Part shown: in pieces, positions 17,994 to 26,298 of the stretch
Layout of the letters: each line of letters starts with the position of its first letter
How positions within the stretch are numbered: position 1 is the stretch's first letter
DNA from: CADEGL01 sp050180485
GTDB taxonomy: Bacteria; Pseudomonadota; Alphaproteobacteria; CADEGL01
Reading direction: 5' to 3'
DNA length: 64,000 nt
Assembly (NCBI GenBank): GCA_050180485.1
Contig: JBFXED010000016.1
Span: 1 to 64,000 of the forward strand
Notes under the pieces: generated by a model
What the model was told of the DNA's origin: nothing
The model's database searches: none
What the model saw: only the letters and a program-made list of their open reading frames with translations
Translations under genes and position numbers: made by a program

Positions 17994-20900
17994 GGAGACG
18001 CTTCCCTTCCGGATCGTAGAAGACGGGCGAGACCACGACCGCGTCGAGCACCTTGTCCTCGAGCGGGATATGGACGGTCTGCCCCATGCGCGCATGGCCG
18101 CCCGCCACCAGCGCGAGGGCGATGCCACGCTTGAGCGTCTCGCTCCAGTAGCTGGAGGTGACGTGACCGATCATGGGCATGGGCGGGGATTTCAGTACCC
18201 GCTCGACCACCTGCGAGCCTTCGGGCAGGACCGCATTCGCGTCCTGTAACTGCAGGCCGACGAGTTGCTTGCGGTCCGCGCGCTTCATGTCCGAACGATC
18301 GAGCGAACGGCGACCGAGGAAGTCGGGTTTGGTTTTGCTCACCGCCCATGCCATGCCGAGGTCCTGTGGCGTCACCGTGCCGTCGAACTCGTGACCGCTG
18401 ACGATATACCCCTTCTCTGCGCGCAGGACATGCACGGCCTCGGTACCGAAAGGCGTCAGGCCGTACTTGGCGCCCGCCGTGACGCAGGCCGTCCACAGCG
18501 CCATGCCATAGCTCGACGGCACACTGAGCTCGAAGCCCAACTCACCCGTGAAGCTGATGCGCGCGATGCGGCCCGGGAAACCGGCGACCTTGCCCTCGCG
18601 GATCGCCATGTGCGGCAGAGCCTCCGCCGAAACGTCGGTCCCGGCCGCCAGTTCGCGCACGAGATCCCGCGCACGCGGGCCCGCGATCGAAACCGTCGCC
18701 CATTGCTCGGTGACGGAGGTGATGAAGACCTTCCAGTCGGTCCATTCGCACTGTAGCCAGTCATCGATCCAACCGAAGACGCGCGCCGCGCCGCCGGTCG
18801 TGGTCGTCATCAGGTAGCGGTGCTCGCCGAGACGCGCGGTCACGCCGTCGTCGAACACCATGCCATCTTCACCCAGCATCAACCCGTAGCGGCAGCGCCC
18901 GACGGCCAGATTGTCCCAGGCATTGGCATAGACCTGGTTCAGCACCTTGACCGCATCGGGTCCGACCAGCTCGATCTTGCCAAGCGTCGAGGCATCCATG
19001 ATGCCGACGCTTTCGCGCACCGCCCGGCATTCGCGTCGCACGGCAGCCGCCATGTCTTCGCCCGCGCGCGGATAATACCAAGGCCGCCGCCAATGGCCTG
19101 CATCGTCGAACACAGCACCCGTCATGGCATGCCATTCGTGGATCGGCGTCGTGCGTGTGAGATCCGACATCTCGCCCACGTCGCGCCCCGCCAACAGGCC
19201 GTAAGTCACGGGCGTATAAGGCGGGCGAAAAGTGGTTGTGCCGACGTCGGGGATTTCCTTACCGAGCGCGTCCGCGAGGATGGCCAGACCAGGCACGTTC
19301 GACGTCTTGCCCTGGTCCGGGCCCATGCCGAGCGTCGTGTAGCGCTTGGTATGCTCGACCGAACGGTAACCCTCGCGCGCGGCCAGCCGCACGTCGGCCG
19401 CGGTCACGTCATTCGCCAAGTCGACGAAATGCTTGGCCTTGCCATGGCCGACCGCGGCCTTACCCGGCACGATCGGCAGGGAGCGCAAGCCCGCCTCGCC
19501 CGGCTGCTCGACGGCGGGCGCCGCCAATGAAATGCCAGCGGTGGCGAACCCCGCGGCGCCGGCGGCGGCCAGACCGGCCGCGAAACCTTCGTCCAGGCAG
19601 TCGGCCACGCCGAAGGTGCCGTGACAGGCTCCGGCAGAGCGTTCGGCCTGTTTGGACTTGCCCGGCACGAAACAGGCGCGCCCGGCGTCATAGGTCAGCT
19701 TGCCGCCGGACTGGGAGAACAGGTGCACAGTCGGGCTCCAGCCGCCCGAGACGCAGACCAGATCGCAATCGATCTTGCGCGCGGTGCCATGGACATGGTC
19801 GCCCTCGGGGCTCAACAGCATGACCTCGACCGACTGGACGCGGTTCCTGCCATGGGTGGCAACGATGGCTTCGCCGGCCAGAATCTCGAGCCCCCGCGCC
19901 CGCGCTTTCTGCGGCAACGGCCCCTGCACGTCCGGGCGCAGATCGACGATGGCCGCGATCTCGACACCCGCATCGGCCAGGTCGATGGCGGCGGCATAGG
20001 CGTTGTCGTTGTTGGTGAAGACGACCGCGCGGCGGCCCGGCTTCACGGCAAAGCGGTTGAGGTAGGTGCGCGCCGATTCGGCCAACATCACGCCCGGCCG
20101 GTCGTTGTCGGCGAACACCAACGGGCGCTCGATCGATCCCGTGGCCAGCACCACTTGCTTCGCCCGCACCTTCCACAGGCGCTGACGCGGCTTGCCCGCG
20201 CCTTCCTTGGGATTCAGATGGTCCGTGCGCCGCTCGGCGATGGCCAGATAGTTGTGGTCGTAATAGCCGAACACGGTGGAGCGCGGCAGCAGGCGTACCT
20301 CGGAGAAGGACGCCAGCTCCTCCACCACCTTGCGCACCCATTCCACGGCAGGCGCGTCGTCCATCACGTCGCGGCGGCCGAGAAGGTCGCCGCCGAATTC
20401 GCTCTGCTCGTCGGCCAGGATGACGCGCGCGCCGGTACGCGCGGCAGCCAGCGCGGCGGCCAGACCCGTCGGCCCGCCGCCCACGACCAGCACGTCACAA
20501 TGGGCATGCACCTTATCGTAGATGTCGGGATCGGCCTCCTTCGGCGCGCGGCCCAGGCCTGCGGCGCGGCGGATGAAATACTCGTAGGTCAGCCAGAAGC
20601 GCGACGGCCACATGAAGGTCTTGTAGTAGAAGCCCGCCGGCAAAATCTTCGCACACAGATTGGCGACCGCGCCGAAATCGTATTCCACGGTCGGCCAGCA
20701 ATTGACGCTGCGCGCTTCGAGCCCCTCGTACAACTCGACCTGCGTGGCCTTCACGTTGGGCTGGGTGTAGGCGCCTGTCTCCAACTGCACGATGGCGTTG
20801 GGCTCTTCGGCGCCCGCGGAGAAGATGCCGCGCGGCCGGTGGTACTTGAAACTGCGCCCGACCAGCGCGATGCCGTTGGCTAGCAGCGCCGAGGCCAGCG

Positions 20901-21006
20901 TGTCGCCTTCGAGACCTTTGTATTGCTTGCCGTTCCAGGTGAAGTTGAGGACGCGGTCGCGGTTGACGCGGCCGCCCGTGTCCAGCCGGGCTTCGCTGCG
21001 CTTCAC
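17986..21006 (-). CDS. soxA: Sarcosine oxidase alpha subunit
   Basis: A 1006-residue SoxA. An N-terminal ferredoxin-like domain (TWNGKQYKGLEGDTLASALL, about 25-44) precedes an FAD/NAD-binding Rossmann module (VLVVGGGPTGLAAALAAA, about 173-190). The C-terminal half is GcvT-like and binds THF. The complex oxidises sarcosine to glycine plus H2O2 and delivers the methyl carbon to THF as 5,10-methylene-THF. The length is typical for SoxA. It overlaps soxD by 4 bases and soxG by 8. Confidence 0.95.
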   Translation of the reverse strand: MKRSEARLDTGGRVNRDRVLNFTWNGKQYKGLEGDTLASALLANGIALVGRSFKYHRPRGIFSAGAEEPNAIVQLETGAYTQPNVKATQVELYEGLEARSVNCWPTVEYDFGAVANLCAKILPAGFYYKTFMWPSRFWLTYEYFIRRAAGLGRAPKEADPDIYDKVHAHCDVLVVGGGPTGLAAALAAARTGARVILADEQSEFGGDLLGRRDVMDDAPAVEWVRKVVEELASFSEVRLLPRSTVFGYYDHNYLAIAERRTDHLNPKEGAGKPRQRLWKVRAKQVVLATGSIERPLVFADNDRPGVMLAESARTYLNRFAVKPGRRAVVFTNNDNAYAAAIDLADAGVEIAAIVDLRPDVQGPLPQKARARGLEILAGEAIVATHGRNRVQSVEVMLLSPEGDHVHGTARKIDCDLVCVSGGWSPTVHLFSQSGGKLTYDAGRACFVPGKSKQAERSAGACHGTFGVADCLDEGFAAGLAAAGAAGFATAGISLAAPAVEQPGEAGLRSLPIVPGKAAVGHGKAKHFVDLANDVTAADVRLAAREGYRSVEHTKRYTTLGMGPDQGKTSNVPGLAILADALGKEIPDVGTTTFRPPYTPVTYGLLAGRDVGEMSDLTRTTPIHEWHAMTGAVFDDAGHWRRPWYYPRAGEDMAAAVRRECRAVRESVGIMDASTLGKIELVGPDAVKVLNQVYANAWDNLAVGRCRYGLMLGEDGMVFDDGVTARLGEHRYLMTTTTGGAARVFGWIDDWLQCEWTDWKVFITSVTEQWATVSIAGPRARDLVRELAAGTDVSAEALPHMAIREGKVAGFPGRIARISFTGELGFELSVPSSYGMALWTACVTAGAKYGLTPFGTEAVHVLRAEKGYIVSGHEFDGTVTPQDLGMAWAVSKTKPDFLGRRSLDRSDMKRADRKQLVGLQLQDANAVLPEGSQVVERVLKSPPMPMIGHVTSSYWSETLKRGIALALVAGGHARMGQTVHIPLEDKVLDAVVVSPVFYDPEGKRLHG

Positions 21007-21314
21007 GAGGCGCTCCCCTTCACCACACCGTCGGCGCCCGCCACCACGGGTGGCGTCTCACCCATCTTGTAGGTTGCATGGATCTCGTGGGTCACGGTGT
21101 CGCGCGCGGCGTTGAACCACTGGCGGCAGCCATAGGAATGGTGCCAGCGTTCGTAATGCAGCCCCTTCAGGTTCTTGCGCATGAAAAGATATTCCGCCCA
21201 TTCCTGATCGGATAGCGCGGCCGGGTCGGCCGGGCGAGCGATATGCGCCTCGCCGCCGCAACTGAACTCGATCTCGTCGCGGGGGCCGCACCAGGGGCAG
21301 TTGATCAAGAGCAT
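21003..21314 (-). CDS. soxD: Sarcosine oxidase delta subunit
   Basis: A 103-residue SoxD, the zinc-binding small subunit. It has the expected N-terminal CPWCGPRDEIEFSCGGEAH motif (residues 6-24) and an LHYERWHHSYGCRQWFN-type core. The family is normally about 90-110 residues. It has an ATGA overlap with soxA and starts 32 bases after soxB1 stops. Confidence 0.95.
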   Translation of the reverse strand: MLLINCPWCGPRDEIEFSCGGEAHIARPADPAALSDQEWAEYLFMRKNLKGLHYERWHHSYGCRQWFNAARDTVTHEIHATYKMGETPPVVAGADGVVKGSAS

Positions 21315-21346
21315 TCTCGTCTCCAGAAGTCTACTCGACCCTAAAC

Positions 21347-22609
21347 CTATTCACCGTGAACCAGCGCGCCGGTCGCGCCGTGTTCGGAAATGAGCCGGCC
21401 GGACGCGAAACGGTCCAGCCCGAATGGCGCGGCCAGCGGATGCGGCTCGCCGGTCGCGATGGTGTGCGCAAACACGAAACCGGAGCCGGGAATGGATTTG
21501 AACCCGCCGGTGCCCCAGCCCACGTTGATGAAAAGATTCTCCACCGGCGTCTTGCCCATGATCGGGCTGGCGTCGACCGGCACGTCGACCGTGCCGCCCC
21601 ATTTGCGCAGCATACGCACCCGCCGCGTGCAGGGGTACAGCTCGGTCATCGTCTGCGCCACGCGCTCGATCTCCGGCAGGCTGCCGCGCTGGCTGTAGGA
21701 CGCATACGGCTCCGTGCTCATGCCGATCACCAACTCGCCTTTGTCGGACTGACTGACCGAAACCAGCTTCGACGACATCACCACCGTGTCGAGCATCGGC
21801 TTCATGGGCTCGGAGACGAAGGCTTGCATGGTGTAGGCGGTGAGCGGCAGGCGGAAACCCGCCATGGCGGCGACCACGCCCGAATGGCCGGCCGTGACGA
21901 TGGCAACTTTCTTGGCGCGGATCGTGCCGCGCACCGTCTCCACCCCCGTGACCCGCCCGCCTTCACGGCGGATGCCGGTGACCTCGCAGTTCTGGATCAT
22001 GTCCACGCCGCGCGCATCCGCCGCGCGGGCATAGCCCCAGGCCACCGCGTCGTGGCGCGCGATGCCGGCCTTGGCCTGCCACGAGCCGCCCAGCACGGGA
22101 TGGGGCGCCGTGGGCGAGCAATCGAGGATCGGTGCTTTCTCAGCAATCTCCGCCGTCGTCAGCATGGAGGATTCGATGCCGTTCAACTGCAGCGCGCGCA
22201 CGCGTCGGCGCAGCTCGATCATGTCTTCGCGGCTATGGGCGACGTTGATCAGACCGCGCGGACTGAACATGACGTTGTAGTTCAGCTCGCGGCTCAGCCC
22301 CGGCCACAACTCCATGGCCTTGTCATAGAGGAACGCGCTTTCCGGCGAGAGATAGTTGGAGCGGACGATGGTGGTGTTGCGCGCGACGTTCCCGCCGCCG
22401 AGCCAGCCCTTCTCCACCACCGCGACGTTGGTGATGCCGTGCTCCTTGGCCAGATAGTAGGCCGTCGCCAGGCCGTGTCCGCCCGCGCCGATGATGATGA
22501 CGTCGTATTCGGGCTTCGGCTCCGGGCTGCGCCACGCCTCGGCCCAGTCCTCGTGGTAGGACCGGGCGTTGCGCAGAAGGCTCCAGATCGAATAGCGGCG
22601 CATCGTCAT
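21347..22609 (-). CDS. soxB: Sarcosine oxidase beta subunit, copy 1
   Basis: A 420-residue SoxB, the catalytic flavin subunit. The FAD motif IIIGAGGHGLATAYYLAKE lies at about 37-55 and VVEKGWLGGGN follows. The RHDAVAWGYARA segment (about 190-200) carries the histidine position that holds covalent FMN in characterised SoxB enzymes. It is directly upstream of soxD-soxA-soxG, so it is the likely partner in the four-subunit complex. It follows soxB2 with only 2 bases between them. Either M1 or M3 (MRRYSIWS) could be the start. Confidence 0.93.
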   Translation of the reverse strand: MTMRRYSIWSLLRNARSYHEDWAEAWRSPEPKPEYDVIIIGAGGHGLATAYYLAKEHGITNVAVVEKGWLGGGNVARNTTIVRSNYLSPESAFLYDKAMELWPGLSRELNYNVMFSPRGLINVAHSREDMIELRRRVRALQLNGIESSMLTTAEIAEKAPILDCSPTAPHPVLGGSWQAKAGIARHDAVAWGYARAADARGVDMIQNCEVTGIRREGGRVTGVETVRGTIRAKKVAIVTAGHSGVVAAMAGFRLPLTAYTMQAFVSEPMKPMLDTVVMSSKLVSVSQSDKGELVIGMSTEPYASYSQRGSLPEIERVAQTMTELYPCTRRVRMLRKWGGTVDVPVDASPIMGKTPVENLFINVGWGTGGFKSIPGSGFVFAHTIATGEPHPLAAPFGLDRFASGRLISEHGATGALVHGE

Positions 22610-22611
22610 CC

Positions 22612-23865
22612 CTAGTGCGCGATCGCGGCGGCGGCGGTTTCGTCGATCAATCGCCCGCCCGAGAAACGATCGAGATTGAACGGCGCCGTCAGCGGATGCG
22701 GCTGATCCTTAGCGAGAGTGTGGGCAAAGCAGAAGCCAGAGGCAGGTGTGGCCTTGAAGCCGCCTGTGCCCCAGCCGCCGTTGATATAGAGCCCCTCCAC
22801 CGGCGTCTTGCCGATGATCGGACTGGCGTCAGGGCAGATATCCACGATGCCCGCCCATTGGCGCAGCATCTTCAGGCGGCTGACGATCGGAAACAGCCGC
22901 ACGATGGCCGCCATCTGGTCCTCGATGATCGGCAGGCTGCCGCGCTGTCCATAGGACTGAAAACGGTCCAGTGCCGCGCCCATGACCAGTTCGCCCTTGT
23001 CGGACTGGCTGACATAGACATGCACCTGGGTCGAGTTCACCACCACATTCAGTATCGGCTTGATCGGCTCCGAGACCAAGGCCTGGAGCGGATGGCTGCG
23101 GATCGGCAAACGAATCCCTGCCATCGCGGCCAAGACGCTGGTATGGCCAGCCGCCACGATAGCCACCTTGGGCGCGTCGATCACACCGCGCGTGGTGTCC
23201 ACCCCCACGACCTTGCCGGTCGCATCACGCTGAATACCCGTGACCTCGCAGTTCTGGATGATATCGACGCCGAAGGCGTCGGCGCTGCGCGCAAAGCCCC
23301 AGGCCACCGCGTCGTGACGGGCGACGCCGCCGCGCCGTTGCAACAGCCCGCCGCAAAGCGGGTAGCGCGCGGTCGGCGAGCCGTCCAGGAACGGCACCAT
23401 GCGCAGGACATTTTCGCGGTCGATGAATTCCGAATCGATACCGTTGAGCCGCATGGCATGGGCGCGCCGGTGGGCGTCGTGCAGCTCGTGCTGGCTGTGG
23501 CACAGCAGCATCAGGCCGCGCTGACTCAGCATGACGTTGTAGTTCAGTTCCTGGGACAAAGTCTCGTAGAGCTGCAGCGACTTCTCGTAGAAGGCCGCGC
23601 TTTCGTCCCACAGGTAATTGGAGCGTACGACCGTGGTATTGCGCCCCGTATTGCCGCCGCCAAGCCAGCCCTTTTCCAGGACGGCAACGTTATTGATGCG
23701 GTGATTCTTGGCCAGATAGTGAGCGGTCGCCAAACCGTGCCCGCCGCCGCCGATGATGACGATGTCATAGGCCGGCTTTGGTTCCGGGCTGCGCCATGCC
23801 GCCGGCCAATTCTCGTGGAATGTCCGCGCGTTCCGGGCGAGCGACCGGATCGAGTAGGTATGCAT
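22612..23865 (-). CDS. soxB: Sarcosine oxidase beta subunit-like protein, copy 2
   Basis: A 417-residue SoxB paralogue, collinear with the adjacent soxB1 from MHTYSIRSLARNART onwards; that alignment is the reason for choosing the ATG at 23863-23865 over one 51 bases upstream. It has the FAD motif VIIGGGGHGLATAHYLAKN and the same RHDAVAWG flavinylation segment. The substrate side differs (for example FLDGSPTARYPLCGG versus ILDCSPTAPHPVLGG). It heads the sox-dgc gene train. A 12-base dyad, CCGCTTGAGCGG, sits at 23869-23880 just before the start. It may be an alternative beta subunit or act on another N-methyl amino acid. Confidence 0.88.
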   Translation of the reverse strand: MHTYSIRSLARNARTFHENWPAAWRSPEPKPAYDIVIIGGGGHGLATAHYLAKNHRINNVAVLEKGWLGGGNTGRNTTVVRSNYLWDESAAFYEKSLQLYETLSQELNYNVMLSQRGLMLLCHSQHELHDAHRRAHAMRLNGIDSEFIDRENVLRMVPFLDGSPTARYPLCGGLLQRRGGVARHDAVAWGFARSADAFGVDIIQNCEVTGIQRDATGKVVGVDTTRGVIDAPKVAIVAAGHTSVLAAMAGIRLPIRSHPLQALVSEPIKPILNVVVNSTQVHVYVSQSDKGELVMGAALDRFQSYGQRGSLPIIEDQMAAIVRLFPIVSRLKMLRQWAGIVDICPDASPIIGKTPVEGLYINGGWGTGGFKATPASGFCFAHTLAKDQPHPLTAPFNLDRFSGGRLIDETAAAAIAH

Positions 23866-23972
23866 GGTCCGCTTGAGCGGATAGCCCCCGAGGCGGGGCG
23901 GCGGTCTGAAAACCATCGGGCACCCGGCGTGATATGCGGATGTTATGGCACGTCCGGTCCGCGCACAAACAA

Positions 23973-24000
23973 GAAGGGCGGCGCCGACGCGCCGCCCTTC
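23973..24000 (-). terminator. Intrinsic terminator downstream of the tailed RidA gene
   Basis: A perfect 12-base stem, GAAGGGCGGCGC/GCGCCGCCCTTC, with loop of 4. On the minus strand it is followed by TTGTTTGT. It lies 26 bases after the RidA stop and insulates RidA from soxB2. Confidence 0.75.
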
Positions 24001-24026
24001 CCTATTCCACCAGCCAAAACTGGAAA

Positions 24027-24509
24027 TCAGCGCGGCGAATAGGCCGTCACTTCGATCTCAATACGCACATCGACCATGAGGGTCGACATGACCGTCGAGC
24101 GAGCCGGCGGATCCTTCGGGAAATACTTGGCGTAAGTGCGGTTGTAGCCGAGGAAGTCAGCCTTGTCGCGCAGCCACACCGTAACCTTGAACACGTCGGA
24201 CAGAGACGCACCGGCTTCCTTCAGGATGCCCTTGATCATCTCCATCGTGACTTCGGTCTGTTCCTCGATCGTGCCCGTCGTCATCGGCACGCCGTCCTTG
24301 AACGGAACCTGGCCGGACAGATAGACGAAATCACCAATGCGGATGGCCTTCGAGATCGGGATCTGGTTACCGTTCACGACGATCGGACCACCGATCACCT
24401 TCTTCGTCGCCTTCGGCGCCGCGCGGCGCGCGGCGGGCGCCTTGCGGGCGGCCTGACGCTTGCTGCCGGCCTTCTTTTTGGCGGCTGCCTTCTTCTTTGC
24501 CATGCTCAT
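24027..24509 (-). CDS. RidA-family deaminase with Lys/Ala-rich histone-like N-terminal tail
   Basis: A 160-residue protein. Residues 1-37 are a basic tail (AKKKAAAKKK, then APAARRAAPKATKK) resembling bacterial histone H1-like proteins. From about residue 40 it is a complete RidA/YjgF domain: GDFVYLSGQVPF, ARSTV with the catalytic arginine, and IEIEVTA. RidA proteins hydrolyse reactive enamine/imine intermediates released by PLP enzymes and amino-acid oxidases. The fusion with a tail is unusual. ATG M3 has better Shine-Dalgarno spacing (GGGAG, 8 bases) than M1, so the start may be 24503. It is divergent from the agmatinase-like gene; a strong terminator follows. Confidence 0.87.
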   Translation of the reverse strand: MSMAKKKAAAKKKAGSKRQAARKAPAARRAAPKATKKVIGGPIVVNGNQIPISKAIRIGDFVYLSGQVPFKDGVPMTTGTIEEQTEVTMEMIKGILKEAGASLSDVFKVTVWLRDKADFLGYNRTYAKYFPKDPPARSTVMSTLMVDVRIEIEVTAYSPR

Positions 24510-24595
24510 CTCCCTAGAAACCTGTCCGGTCCCTTCGACCGGGCCGCGGGCATTCCAACATTGGCGGCCATGCTTTGCAACGGCTCGGAGCCAAA

Positions 24596-24615
24596 GTTAG
24601 GCTTCGAAGGATTAA
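24596..24615. promoter_or_regulatory. Dyad operator candidate between RidA and agmatinase-like genes
   Basis: GTTAGGC-TTCGAA-GGATTAA matches the left half of the TTTAGGC-N6-GCCTAAA pattern and four of seven right-half bases. The spacer TTCGAA is itself palindromic. It lies in the 133-base divergent intergenic region, 27 bases before the agmatinase-like start. Confidence 0.3.
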
Positions 24616-24642
24616 GCCGTTCGACCAAACGGGGAGGACACC

Positions 24643-25611
24643 GTGGCCAAGACGCCGAAACGCATACTGAACATGCCGATGGGCGGCAACGACATGCCCC
24701 GCGCGGGCGGTCCCGCCACCATGATGCGCCTGCCCTTGCAGAAGGACGCCAAGGGGTTGGATGCCTGTTTCGTCGGCATTCCCTTGGACTGGGGTGCCTC
24801 CAACCGCTCGGGCACGCGCATGGGACCGCGCTATATCCGCGTCGAATCGGCGCTTCTGCGCCCCTACAACGTGGTGACGCGCGCGGCGCCGTTCGATGCG
24901 CTGCAGGTGGCCGACATCAGCGACGTGCCGGTGAACCCCTACAACCTGCTCGACAGCGTGCGCATCATCGAGGAGTTCTACGAAGAGAAGATCCTGGCCC
25001 ATGGCTGCAAGCCGTTGACCTTGGGCGGTGACCACACGGTGACCCTGCCGATCCTGCGCGCGATCAAGAAGAAGTACGGGCCAGTGGGCCTCGTCCACAT
25101 CGACGCCCATGCCGATATCAACGACACCATGTTCGGCGAGAAGATCGCCCACGGCACGCCGTTTCGCCGCTGTGTCGAGGAAGGGCTGATCGAGGGCAAG
25201 CGCGTGGTGCAGATCGGCCTGCGCGGCTCGGGCTATACGGCCGAGGATTTCGACTGGCCCCAGCGCCAGGGCTTCCGCGTCGTGCAGGCGACCGAATGCT
25301 GGAACAAGTCGCTCACGCCCTTGATGAAGGAGGTGCGCAAGCAGTTGGGCAAAGGGCCGGTCTATATCAGCTTCGACATCGACGGGCTGGACCCGTCCTT
25401 CGCGCCCGGCACGGGCACACCCGAGATCGGCGGTCTGACCAGCGCACAGGGGCAGGAGATCGTGCGCGGCTGCCGGGGCCTCGACGTGATCGGCGGTGAC
25501 CTGGTCGAGGTCTCGCCGCCCTATGACGCGACGGGCAACACGGCTTTGGTCGGCGCGAATTTGCTATTCGAGATGCTGTGCGTCCTGCCGGGCGTGCCGT
25601 ACCGCGACTGA
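24643..25611 (+). CDS. Agmatinase-family ureohydrolase
   Basis: A 322-residue arginase/agmatinase superfamily Mn-enzyme that hydrolyses a guanidino compound to an amine plus urea. All metal-binding motifs are present: LGGDHTVTLP, IDAHADIND and SFDIDGLDPSFAPGTGTPE (about 243-261). The length fits agmatinase, guanidinobutyrase or guanidinopropionase; the family members cannot be separated here. The start is a GTG with a GGGGAGG Shine-Dalgarno 5 bases upstream. Its convergent neighbour is the TIM-barrel gene. Next to creatinase-like and sarcosine-degrading genes it might act on a guanidino-acid, but that is inference. Confidence 0.88.
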   Translation: MAKTPKRILNMPMGGNDMPRAGGPATMMRLPLQKDAKGLDACFVGIPLDWGASNRSGTRMGPRYIRVESALLRPYNVVTRAAPFDALQVADISDVPVNPYNLLDSVRIIEEFYEEKILAHGCKPLTLGGDHTVTLPILRAIKKKYGPVGLVHIDAHADINDTMFGEKIAHGTPFRRCVEEGLIEGKRVVQIGLRGSGYTAEDFDWPQRQGFRVVQATECWNKSLTPLMKEVRKQLGKGPVYISFDIDGLDPSFAPGTGTPEIGGLTSAQGQEIVRGCRGLDVIGGDLVEVSPPYDATGNTALVGANLLFEMLCVLPGVPYRD

Positions 25612-25614
25612 GCG

Positions 25615-26298
25615 TTACGCACAGGCGGCGCGGATCGCCTTGAGCTGGCCGGCGAGCGTCCGGTCCGTGGGCGCGAAGATACGGTCGAAGACCGCCGTCC
25701 CCACGGTGAAGGCGTCGGCGCCCGCTTGCGCCACCGCGTCCACCCGTTCGGCCGAATCGATGCTGCCCGCCACGACCAGTTGCCCTTTCGGCATGGCGGC
25801 CCGCGCGGCGCGGATCAGGTCGAGCGGCTGCGCCTCGGTCGCGCGGTAAGCCAGAAGGTCCACGCCTGCGCAGCCCAGCGCCATAGCGCGCTTGGCGCCT
25901 TCGGCGATGTCTTTGGGTGCGCCGCCCAGGCGCGTGGGGTGGCCGATGGTGCGGCCGACAAAGGGCATGTAGGCGGCCTTGCCGCCCTTGAGCGCGGCCA
26001 GCATGGCCTCGATGTCCGTGCCGCCCAGCACGCAGTCGACACCGATCTCCAACGCCTTGGCCGCCGAGCGTAGGCACGCCTCGGGCGAGGTGCTGACCAC
26101 TTCCAGATAGGACGTGGCGCCAGTGGCCTGAATAGCTTGATTCAGCGCGCGCAGAGTCTGGAGCGAGACGCCCACATCCTTGAAGCCGACATGGGCCAGG
26201 CCGATGGGCGCGGCCTCTTCGAAGATCGCGAGGCAATTCTCGACGGTCATGTCGTCGCGGGTCAGCATGAAGATGAAGTCGACGGCCATGCGCGTCAC
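25615..26298 (-). CDS. TIM-barrel phosphate-binding-superfamily protein of unknown function
   Basis: A 227-residue single-domain (beta/alpha)8 protein. Residues near the C-terminus (VVAGSIDSAERVDAVAQAG, then DAFTVGTAVFD) form the standard phosphate-binding pair of loops found in NanE, ThiE and HisA-like enzymes. Other motifs are HVGFKDVGV, GGTDIEAML and GVDLLAYRATE. I do not recognise a specific family. It starts with a GTG overlapping the stop of the FAD/NAD(P) oxidoreductase (GTGA) and is the last gene of a seven-gene operon that also holds a kinase, so a phosphorylated substrate is a reasonable inference. Confidence 0.7.
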   Translation of the reverse strand: MTRMAVDFIFMLTRDDMTVENCLAIFEEAAPIGLAHVGFKDVGVSLQTLRALNQAIQATGATSYLEVVSTSPEACLRSAAKALEIGVDCVLGGTDIEAMLAALKGGKAAYMPFVGRTIGHPTRLGGAPKDIAEGAKRAMALGCAGVDLLAYRATEAQPLDLIRAARAAMPKGQLVVAGSIDSAERVDAVAQAGADAFTVGTAVFDRIFAPTDRTLAGQLKAIRAACA

